A stretch of 64,000 nt of DNA from Owenia fusiformis. Taxonomy: Eukaryota > Annelida > Polychaeta > Sabellida > Oweniidae. Positions 51,101 through 63,100 of this stretch are shown here, piece after piece (the stretch's first letter is position 1; every line of letters begins with the position of its first letter). The translations under genes and the position numbers were made by a program. Location of the stretch: assembly GCA_903813345.2 (NCBI GenBank), contig CAIIXF020000010.1:36197425-36261424 (forward strand). The letters are read 5' to 3'. The notes beneath the pieces are model-generated. The model was not told where the DNA came from and made no database searches. It worked only from the letters and a program-made list of their open reading frames with translations.

Positions 51101-54100
51101 CATGGGGTAATTTAAAAAATGCACATATTTTCTATTTCATATTATGTGACTAAGAATACATAAGGGGTAAAAAGAGCATAGTTTAACTTTCTCTATTTCA
51201 TATCATGTGACTATAAAGAAGACAATAACAGGATACACATGGGGTATATAATAAATGCACATATTCTCGCTTTCTCTATTTCATATCATGTGACTTTAAA
51301 TAAGCCAATGAACATCCAGCATACATATTGAATACCATATATAAAAATGCACATATTCTCGCTTTCTCTATTTCATATCATGTGACTTTAAATAAGCCAA
51401 TGAACATCCAGCATACATATTGGATACCATATATAAAAATGCACATATTCTCACTTTCTTTTTCATGATGATTTCCCGATCCATATCCCTTCTTTTCCAC
51501 TCCTCAGCCAGTGTCTTCATGTATGTTTCTTCTTTATTACGTAGCTGTAACAAAACAAAACATTAACAAGGGCAAAGTCTGGATTTAAAATTAGGTAAGG
51601 TCAACGTAAATAAGTGACTACATGTAGTGACTTAACCATCCTTTCGCAACTGCTGAACTATGTTTCTTTCATGGAGACCTAACCTACTTCAAAGCATCTT
51701 TTAAAACAAGTGTAACCTCTAAAATATTTTGTAAAATGTTTTGAAAATAGTAGTTTTAACTCACTAAAAATGGTATAAGAGCTCTTAGTCAAGAGGTAAG
51801 GTCAACGTAAATAAGTGACTTAACCATCCTTTCGCAACTGCTGAACTATGTTTTTTCATGGAGACCTAACCTACTTCAAAGCATCTTTTAAAACAAGTGT
51901 AACCTCTAACATATTTTGTAAAATGTTTTGAAAATAGTAGTTTTAACTCACTAAAAATGGTATAAGAGCTCTTAGTCAAGAGGTAAGGTCAACGTAAATA
52001 AGTGACTACATTTAGTGACTTAACCATCCTTTCGCAACTGCTGAACTATGTTTCTTTCATGGAGACCTAACCTACTTCAAAGCATCTTTTAAAACAAGTG
52101 TAAACTCTAACATATTTTGTAAAATGTTTTGAAAATAGTAGTTTTAACTCACTAAAAATGGTATAAGAGCTCTTAGTCAAGAGGTAAGGTCAACGTAAAT
52201 AAGTGACTACATTTAGTGACTTAACCATCCTTTCGCAACTGCTGAACTATGTTTCTTTCATGGAGACCTAACTTACTTCAAAGCATCTTTTAAAACAAGT
52301 GTAACCTCTAAAATATTTTGTAAAATGTTTTGAAAATAGTAGTTTTAACTCACTAAAAATGGTATAAGAGCTCTTAGTCAAGAGGTAAGGTCAACGTAAA
52401 TAAGTGACTACATTTAGTGTCTTAACCATCCTTTCGCAACTGCTGAACTATGTTTCTTTCATGGAGACCTAACCTACTTCAAAGCATCTTTTAAAACAAG
52501 TGTAACCTCTAAAATATTTTGTAAAATGTTTTGAAAATAGTAGTTTTAACTCACTAAAAATGGTATAAGAGCTCTTAGTCAAGAGGTAAGGTCAACGTAA
52601 ATAAGTGACTACATTTAGTGTCTTAACCATCCTTTCGCAACTGCTGAACTATGTTTCTTTCATGGAGACCTAACCTACTTCAAAGCATCTTTTAAAACAA
52701 GTGTAAACTCTAACATATTTTGTAAAATGTTTTGAAAATAGTAGTTTTAACTCACTAAAAATGGTATAAGAGCTCTTAGTCAAGAGGTAAGGTCAACGTA
52801 AATAAGTGACTACATTTAGTGTCTTAACCATCCTTTCGCAACTGCTGAACTATGTTTCTTTCATGGAGACCTAACCTACTTCAAAGCATCTTTTAAAACA
52901 AGTGTAAACTCTAACATATTTTGTAAAATGTTTTGAAAATAGTAGTTTTAACTCACGAAAAATGGTATAAGAGCTGTTAGTCTAGCCATCTTGGAATGCT
53001 GTGTACGAGTGTAAATGGGGCTAAGATGAATATACAGTGGTTTCACAGTGGTAATCATTGATTAAAAAGTCGCGATAATCAGAAGTAACCAACAGTTATA
53101 GTCACAATAACGTTTTATTCACTGATGAATCCTGTACCTGTGGGATGTGGACTAAAGGATGGACCCAAATGGATTCCAGAGTTGATAAATTGAATCTATT
53201 TCCAAGAAAACAATAGATTTATTGTAACAAACTCAACTATTAAATAGATATTCATTTTACCACTGAATCAATGTGCCCTTTAATCCATGTGCTCTTGAAT
53301 TCGCGCTGAACACCCAGATGCGAATATAGCGGAAATTAGGGCACCTTGAAAATTTGGGCTTTTACGGAACAAAGTATCAACTGAGTTCAATTTTTATTCA
53401 ATGCAACATATATCATGAGTGACATGTCTACGGTCTGATTGGTTGCTTGTTTGTTCCTACCATTCAAAGTATCACAATCTAAGATTTGTTGCAAATCTTT
53501 ACCTGTTTTTCAAAGACAGTTTCTTGAGCATGCTTCCACATTTCAAGTTCCATTGCAGCTTGATATTCCTGGGTCTCCCTTGGTTCTAGGGGTGGGGCAC
53601 TCTGACCTTGGGGTGGGTCACTCTGGACTGGGGGTGGGGCATGTTGTCTTGGAGGTGGGGCACCTATCGTTGTTGCCTCACTCTGTAAAAATCATGCACA
53701 ATAATTAGTTCATCTTGAATTCTCGGAACGACAGATATTTCTGATGAAAACGTTTGATGACTCGAGGTTTTAAAACCAAATTACTTTCAGTTTTTTTTAA
53801 AACTTGCAAATCAAGGTCTATTTTTAAACTGACCTGTGATGTGTCCTCGCCTACGGCCACACGCTGTAAGTTAATAGGACCTAAATCTTCCAGACTAAGT
53901 AGTACAAAGATTTCCCCAAGTTTGCGTAATTGTCTACAATTGAAAAACAGTACACATATATCAGATGACTTGCAGGCAATTTGTGCTATTTTCAAAGGGA
54001 TTAATGTTCTATTATATGCAACAGGCACTGTGACATTAGTCTAGTGTCATGGTAAAATGTCAAAACATGTTTGCGATTACGAAATTACAACAATCTTTTA

Positions 54101-57100
54101 TTCAGCTATTGATCCTATGTACAATGTTCATCTGCTTGTAATTATTTCATTTCTATTTCTGTCAAAATGTTGTCTGCTCATGCTTATTTCACTCAATTTC
54201 TCATTAAAATTTGAAAGAAGTGTCTATATTTTTAGCATTTCTATACAATTTAGAGTATTAACTGCATGTGTGTTTACTTTATTCCCTACAAATGTCACTC
54301 TTTTTCACTCTATTTTGAAATTTAAACTCACCCATGACATTTTACTTACACATATGTTAACTTACCCGTCAGCTGATATTATTGGGAGATGATCTGTAAA
54401 TGTCTGTCGCATACCTGTGGTGCCATCTTCTTTAACAATACGAGTTTTTTCCGACTGGAATATATGAGTAAGTGGAAGTTTTACAACTCCGAGGATGGTG
54501 TCTTGTGCCTTCTGACGATCTCTGTCCCAAACTTCAACAACTAAAGGTACACTGGAAATAAGGAACATATGATATTAGCGATCATCTCAAATTTTCATTT
54601 ATAAACTATCCATATAATTCATTTTCTTAACTAATGGGCTCACCCACCCAATGATGTTCAAACATTTTGGGAGTTAATATAAAAACTCTATATATTCTGG
54701 AAATTCTTGATTTCATGGTATTTCTATTCAATGATGAGTTCTGATTTTGGGAGTTAATATAAAAACTCTATATATTTAAAAAATAATGTTTTTACTTTTA
54801 ATTTCTACTAACTCTGTCTATCTCCTCTTGGTTATTCCATTCAATATCTCTTTAAAATTAGAAATTCTGGATTCCATGGTATTTATATTCAATAACGAGT
54901 TCTGACTCCATGCCTGTTTATTCTATTCCTTTGTTTTTTTATTTCTCTTTTTCAATAGAGAAAAGTAGAGAAAATACTGTGTTTTAAAGTGTTGTATTTG
55001 ATGATCTACATTTATTTTTTTCTAAAATGGTGGGAAATTCAAGTAACTGAAAATTATAAGATAAACATATGAAGTCATTTTCTTCAAAAGATGTCTCAAA
55101 CGTTTTTTCAAGTCATGAAAAGTAATATTATCTTTTCGAATTTTACACAGGGCTTTAAGTATTTTAACCCATGACCCCTGCACTTCATGAGAATCATACC
55201 TGACGATTGTGTCGAACAACTGTTGCGGTGTGGTAGCAAAGTTAAAAGCACAGAAAGACTGAGGGAGCAAAACTTCTGTGCCTCTCCTCACCTCGACAGC
55301 TGGCTGAGTAAGAATTGGAGCTGCACTTCCAAAAAATGGATAAGCATACCTAAAATGCCAAAAAACATTTTTTTATTCACAAGCAGCCAAAAATAGTTAT
55401 AAACATCATTGTAAATCACAAGGAGCTTTTTGTGTGAACTTTGATATATCTTGGAATTAAATCCATATTCTTCCCTGAAAAACATTAAAGGCCCCATATA
55501 AAGTTTAAACCCCTTTAGCTTATATTACAGTCTTGCCCAATGTTATCAAACTTTACATGGGGCCTTTAAAGCTTCAGAGTACAAAATTACATAATTCAGG
55601 AAAATATGAATTATAAAGCATGAAGAATCAAAGAGATAAAATTCTAATTCAAACCTTAAAAACACATTGACGTAAGTTTTTGTATCAAAATCCCGAATAC
55701 TACGAAGATCAATAGAAAAACAGAAATGGTGGTTTTGCTGAGGAACTGCTATATGTGCCTGGGTGGTGCTACTCTCAGTGGAGGGGGTGGGGTCTGGAGG
55801 GAGAGAAACAGCTCTCACTCCTGGTGACATCTTTTCTGATGTTTTAGTTTTATCACTTGGAGATTTCTTTGTTTTAGCACCTACAAGGAAAATGTTGGTA
55901 ATCAGGCCATTGCCAGTTTTTGTCACTTTTTATAAAAATTCCATGGGGTTCACATTTGACCATTTTGGCCCAAAACCCCTTGAAAGTGCTCAGAGTGTTG
56001 AAAAACTGAAAATTTTTGACATATTCATCATGATTTGAAACGAAAAAATAGATCAAAAAGAGAGATAGACCTTTCCAATAAATGCTGCCACCTTTTGGTG
56101 TATCAAAGAAGCTATGATACATTGGCTAGATTGATGATGTCATTGGTTGTATTTTTGATTGATGATGTCATAGGTTGCAAGTAGCAATATGTCCAAGAAA
56201 AAATAGGATAATCTTATTGCTAATTTTGAAAACACGTAACCAATGAACATCATCAATCTAGCCAATATGTCATAGTTTATTTGATACACCAAAACGTGGC
56301 AGGGTTTAGTCAGGAGGTCTATTAGCAAGGAATAAAGTAAACAACGGTGTAGGCATCATACTAAATTGTACAGAAATGTAAGAAAATCGAGAAATATTTG
56401 AGAAATAGAGTGAAATAAGAATGAAGTAAAACTAACCATCTTCTTTTCGCTGTTCTACTGAAATATTACTGATATCTTGGTCTGTTTTTTCCTCCTCAAA
56501 ACTTTCCGTATAACTCTCAGCTGATTTCGATAAGATTTCTTCAGGATGTTTAAGCTTGGACTGGTCCTTTGGAGGGGTCTTTTTAACTTCTGATGGCTTA
56601 TTTTCATTTTGGTGTGTTTTGGGAAGTTTTTCAGGTGGGGATTGATATTGTCTGGGTTGAGATGGCATTTCCATATTTGGAATCATGCTTTTAATTGGCG
56701 TTGAAATTCCCTAGAAAAGAATAACAACAATATATAAATACATACATATAGATAAAGTATATAAAATACATACATTTTACAATATAAAGATGACATAATT
56801 TAAATATATTCTGGTGGTGACATAAAAACTTAGAAATCTTTAAATACACGCTCTTTTTTGAGGTTTGAAATGCACAAAGCTGTGAAATGGTGTTTTGCAT
56901 TAGTCTAACTGATACAAAGTAATCCTATATCCATAACACACTAAATACTGAATTTAACAGACCGGCTCCCTCGAAATACCTGCTCTTCTTTCTTGAGAAC
57001 AATAGATATCCCAACGATTGGTTGCAGTTCTTCTGGAACAGGTGTTAATTGCTCTCTATGTCTATTTGGAGGTATCAACTACAAAACAAAAATTATACAA

Positions 57101-60100
57101 TTGTTCACTTCATTAGAGGTGGATAGTGAAAATTGTTTACCTCCAGTGAAAGCAAAGGATATTGACTAAAACTATACAAGAATTTCAATATTAGTTGACA
57201 CTATTAAAATTTTAAATGCACATTTCTTTTTAATTCATCTAATGTGACGGAGGCAGCATGGAGAGAAATCCCGTCATAAAATTTGATTAGCGCTGAACAA
57301 ATTCAATCAATTAACATTTATCCAAAATGGTACATATTCTCAGCCAAGCTAATCTGGGTGGCGAATTGGTACCAATTTGGTACTGTTTTTGATAATAGTG
57401 TATTCACCTCAAAAGCACCTTCGATTGAGACAGGTTTCATATATATCTCTGTGCTCCCCTTTTTCAATAGCGAATTCAGTGGTATTTTACTGCTCCCTAG
57501 AGATTGGTCCCCACAGCATAAATGCAGCTGTAAATAAATGAATAAAAATTCAGTGGTATTTTACTGCTCCCTAAAGATGGGTCCCCACAGCATATATGCA
57601 GCTGTAAATAAATCAATAAAAATTCAGTGGTATTTTACTGCTCCCTAGAGATTAGTCCCCACAGCATAAATGCAGCTGTAAATAAATGAATAATAAAAAT
57701 TCAGTGGTATACAGTGGTATTTTACTGCTTCCTAAAGATTGGTCCCCACAGCATAAATGCAGCTGTAAATAAATCAATAAAAATTCAGTGGTATTTTACT
57801 GCTCCCTAAAGATTGGTCCCCACAGCATAAATGCAGCTGTAAATAAATGAATAATAAAAATTCAGTGGTATTCAGTGGTATTTTACTGCTTCCTAAAGAT
57901 TGGTCCCCACAGCATAAATGCAGCTGTAAATAAATCAATAAAAATTCAGTGGTATTCAGTGGTATTTTACTGCTCCCCAGAGATTGGTCCCCACAGCATA
58001 AATGCAGCTGTAAATAAATGAACATTTAACCTCTAATTATGTGTATTAAAATATACCCAAATATGGTAAAAATTATTAACAATAAAGAACACAAAACAAC
58101 AAAGTAAACTTTAACCAACTTTCTTTCATATTTTTATAAATAATGTTTTTACGACATAATAAAATCATGACTTGATATTTATACTATATTAGATACTATA
58201 AATTCCCTAGTCAGACGTTTTTGGCTAGATTTCCCATTAAAATTACTAAAAATACATTACTTTTTGTGTCTCTCATTTACCCAATGTAAAATCGCCCCCT
58301 GTAAGTGGAACAACTTCCAGGTGTAACACTATTTTCAGGTAATAAAGGTGTCTTATTTTCACAAGTTTAACTGTATTTGAAAATCACCTCAAGGCCTGGT
58401 TGTGTGGACAGAAACACCATCAGAGCATCAATGCTGCTTCTAAGTCTAACGGAGGCACGCTCAGCAGCAAAGTTTGGAGTCATCAAATCTTTAAATGGTT
58501 CATTACTAACATCATTACCAAATAAGGAGTAATAGAAAAAGTATCCATTTGCATTGGCAGGAAGTAGGAAGTTACTTGGTACAAGCTGAAATTAGACGCA
58601 AAATTATATATGATTATAAATTTATTTTCTATTTGAGAAAGTGATTCCTTATAGAAAAAATCATCAAATTCCCCACCAAGATGTAATTGGCAAAAATAAA
58701 GCAAACAAAATGACAAGTTAACACTTTAAATTAAATAACAAGGCAGAAACATCCAAAATGTAACCACGTGCAATTTGTCAACCTCCGATCACAGGGCTTC
58801 AAAATCCAGAATATATTCATTCTTTTTACCCCCTGCGATAAGCAGTTAGGATTTCCCCGATTAAGAACTTGCAATCTGATTGGCTGTCGCAACACTGCGA
58901 CAGAAATCATGTATAAGTCAATGCGCAAAATTAGATCACCTGATTCAGTTTAATCGGGAGCTTCCAAATTGGTTATAGCAGGGGGGAAGAAGGAGGTATG
59001 GATTCTGGATACCTGCTTAGGAGGATGGCAATTTGTGAGAAACAAAGACTGCCAAATGCAGAAAACAGTCCACAAAAAGAGACTACAACAAGAGTTGACA
59101 TGAAAAAGCAGATGCAAAAGAGTCAATTCCAATTTTGGAGAGAAAATACAGAATCACTATTTAATGTCTTGTACGTTCTTAAAATATAAACGCATTAACT
59201 GATATAACATACAACAGCAGTTCTAGATATGAAAGGATGAAAACAACAAAGTGACAACAACCCTTTAATTCGTTCAATACCTGTGTTAGATTGGCCGCAA
59301 ATGCCACAGTAACCGACAGAATGAACTGGTCCGTGCATTTGTGCTCTGGGCCAATCTGGTACCATCCTTCTGTCTCGTTCAACACAGGCTTCAAACTATG
59401 TGGGTTCACTTCACTCCTCTCTGTTAATGGAGAGTCTAGAGCAGGAGCTGTAATAGAAAATTCATTAACATCTGCATATATTGCAATTCCAATGACATAC
59501 GAAGGATGATCATATGTTCTCATAACATCTCAAAATTTTCTTTATGTTTCAATATATTCTATTCTAATGAAATTTTCACAATTTAATGACACATATCGCA
59601 ATTCAATGACACATATTACAATTTAATGACATATATTGCAATTCAATGACACATATTTCAATTTAATGACACATATCGCAATTCAATGACACATATTACA
59701 ATTTAATGAGATATACTCCAATGGCATAAATTAGAACTCAGAGACTTATATTCCAATTCAAAGGCATATTTTATATTTATTTTACTAATATTAATTCAGT
59801 ATGTGTTGCAATATAAAGACAAGTATTACAAAGGAGGTCATATATTTGGCCATGTTTTGAAATACAAAATGTAATGGAAAAAATAGTGTAATTTCAAATA
59901 AATAAATTAACACGTTTATTGAAAATAAAAATGAAAATGTATAAATATGCAAATTTTCACCACCTGCCATTTGTTACAGATGCTGTACAAATTTGTTAGA
60001 CTCTGTGAAAAAAGTTGGAGACTATAACAAAGTTGTGAACCAATAAAAATGACTGAAACACATACCTTCCCCTCTTCTAGCAGGTGCGTCCTTTGCTTTG

Positions 60101-63100
60101 AATGTCTGTTGCGAGATCACGTCATTATCTATGTAGACGCCAACCTTCAACTCTGGCTTGTTTTTGCTATACTTTGAGTTCAACAGTGGGTACCACTTTG
60201 TCGTCTACAAAAGCACAAACAACTTTAGAGAAATGCCACAAAAATGCTTTGCCAAAATTTTACAGAAAAATATTGATTGCCCAATTTTTTTAAATTGCAA
60301 CTTTGAAAATTTCAAGTCTTACAACTCTATGATAACATTTTTCCCCTTTAACTTCGCCTCAGCAATTTTGCATCACATTCTATGAGATTCTGGTTAAATC
60401 GCTGAACTTGCCCCACAAAAGTTTAACAATTCTTAGAGATTCTGCATCAAGACCAAAAATCAGCCATGAAAATGTTAGCTATAACAATTAAATATGTGAT
60501 GACTTGAAAATATACCTGTTTAGTTTGCGCTGATCGTATATCTAGCATGACATAGCCTACAAGTTCCTTCATTGTACTTTGGGTGTCCACAGCATAGCAT
60601 TGCACCTGGCAAATAAAAATATATGTAAGGAAAATACTGGCATGATTTTAATTTTTGAAAATATTGCTTTCAACATCTTAAGCTCTCTTTCCCTTCCAAT
60701 TCCCTTGCAAAAAATTCATTCTCTTCAAAAATACACTTCTTCAAAATAAGACTTCTTCTGGCAATGTCATCCCACATGTCTACAATTATGTCTTCTCCAC
60801 ATAATGCTATTTATTTTGTGGTATTAAAAATTGACGAATTAAATAAGCATATTATGTCTAAAAGATTTTATTTCATAATCAAAATTCCTCTTGTTAATCT
60901 TTAAAATGTGGATTTCCACCTCCGATCACAGGGCTTCAAGATCTAGAATATATTCTTTTTCTGGCTGCATTATATTTTCTAACCACTTACTTTGATTGAA
61001 GACCTTTGTAGTTTGTGTTGGTGGAGCCCTCTTTTATCCAGTTCCCAAGCTAGCTCCTGTGTAAAGTCAGGGGTCTGAGAATGGGCCACTGGGTCTGTGG
61101 CAAGAAGCTCTCCGTCAAATCTTGCTTCTGCGATTAGCTCATGCCTAAGCCTCTTGGGAAATCTCTTACCTTAAGAATATAAATAGAATGTCACGCAGGT
61201 AGGTTACAAGAGGCCACGGATTTATTGTATGTAAAACTAATTTATCTGAAATACATAACATTTTGAGTGTAGAATATGAATTTATATTCCATATAATATT
61301 ACACTGTGGTCTTTTAATTGCTTATGTTTAGCTTTTATTGACGTACAACCTAAGTGCAATAAACTGTACTCGACGCTACCTTATAAATATAATAGTAATT
61401 TAGGCTTTCTAGACATTTCACCCCCTGGACGTTTCACCCCTAGACTGTTCACCCCTTAGACGATACACTCCCTGGACGTTTCTCCCCCTGGACATTTCAT
61501 CCCTTGGTTATATCACCCCTAGACATTTTATCCCTTAGACATTTCACCTTACCCCCTGGACATTTCACCCCCTAGACATTTCACCCCTAGACATTTCACC
61601 CCTTAGACATTTTACACCCTAGACATTTCATCCCTTAGACGTTTAACCCCCAAGACACCCCTTAGAAGTTTCACCCCTAGACATTTCAGCCTCAATATTT
61701 TACTCCTACATTTTTCATTCAAGCATTTCTCTTTGTTAGAACTGAATACCCTTAGTATAAATGGCATATATTATGGTACATATTTCCCACTGACACATTT
61801 TACTCAGTCAGATGATCTTACAGTTTCATGTAATAGGGTTTAGGTGGGTTTGATTAATTAAAATCAGAATATAATTACCATAAGTGTTTCATATAGCATA
61901 TTCAAATAACAAGTACTGTAAGTCACTAGTAATTCACTTATTTTTCCATATTCAGTTTTCAGGGTTTTGAAGTGAGGTCCAGTCAATTAATTATCTATTT
62001 CAGTTCTTCAAAAAAATGGTTATTAAGAACAACTCTGCTATTAATACAAAAAACAAGTTTTAGATCATTCTAGTACTGTTATTTATCATAGGCCTTACAA
62101 GCAAAAAGACATATGCATCAATTTCAGAAAAGGTGCACGTAAGATATGGCAAGCCATTTTCAAAGGGCTATATCTTTAGTTCGAATAACGCTTTAACCAC
62201 AAAAACAAAAGGTTCTGTTAGAGCCATGTCTTGTCTTCAATAAATGACAGTAGGATGATAATCAAGTTGAATGGATTATCTCTTAAGCTGTTCCTAATCC
62301 AACCATCTTCACCAATTTTCCCTAATTCTGACGCAATTTTCACCAAAAATGCAGCATTTTATTTCAGCTTTTATGGCAAAATTACAATTTATTGCAAGGA
62401 ATGATCTACCTCTAAAAAGGAAAACTTGATTACTTGGGGATTAGGATAATCCAAAAACAATAACTTTTTTAGGCCGAATTTTTTACCTAAAAATAGCAAT
62501 TTTTTAATGAGATTAATGCACGAAAACATTGAGCTATTTCACATGATTGATTTCCAAAAAGAAAAAAATGATCTAAATGAGATAAGCATTATCTGATAAT
62601 CCATTTGTCATTTTTACCTCATAGGCCATGACCTTAGTGTGAAGTGTATGAAAAGATGTCACTTAGAGCGACATTTGATGTACCCTATTTTATGCAATGA
62701 TGTTTATAGATAGAGTTATATATGTTCCATAGATGGCATGATATATTGTACATAGGCGAGTGCTTAATACCCTGAGTGTGTATTCAATGTTGCATAATTG
62801 CGTATTATAGAAATGAGCATGGATAATGTCAACATGACTGTGTCGTGTAAAGTATGTTCAGTAAAACATAAATGATCTTTCGAATAGTGTTATATGTAGT
62901 AGGTATTGATACAGGTACCACTGTATACAGAGTACACGCAGATAATAATTTTCTCCAATGGTTTGGCCAAACATTTGTTGCACTTTTTGTTCATTTCTAA
63001 GGACCATATGCACTCTCCATTGGGATCTCCCTATGAGAAAAAAATAGTTCATCTGATTTTTCAAAATGAGTATTCTGCTTTAATTATTACATTTATATGC

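Larger units (their letters stand above)
36122..51544 (-). other. CEP120 C-terminal coiled-coil exons
   Basis: Six exons, 51544-51455, 51058-50966, 50336-50175, 47842-47720, 38773-38529 and 36386-36122, encode the long coiled coil. It runs from [19 protein letters not shown] through [34 protein letters not shown] and [18 protein letters not shown] to the conserved end [19 protein letters not shown]. In CEP120 this region is needed for dimerisation and centriole targeting. The last exon starts with a Gln-rich stretch ([14 protein letters not shown]) from a GTT/CAA microsatellite at 36330-36372, not present in the human protein. The intron 38774-47719 is nearly 9 kb and contains the lectin gene. 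Confidence 0.93.

Noticed and set aside
57774-58025. Minus-strand open frame repeating [20 protein letters not shown]
   Set aside because: Not a repeat protein in its own right: it is an in-frame part of the duplicated CEP120 acceptor/exon array, and ends at the first frame-changing unit.
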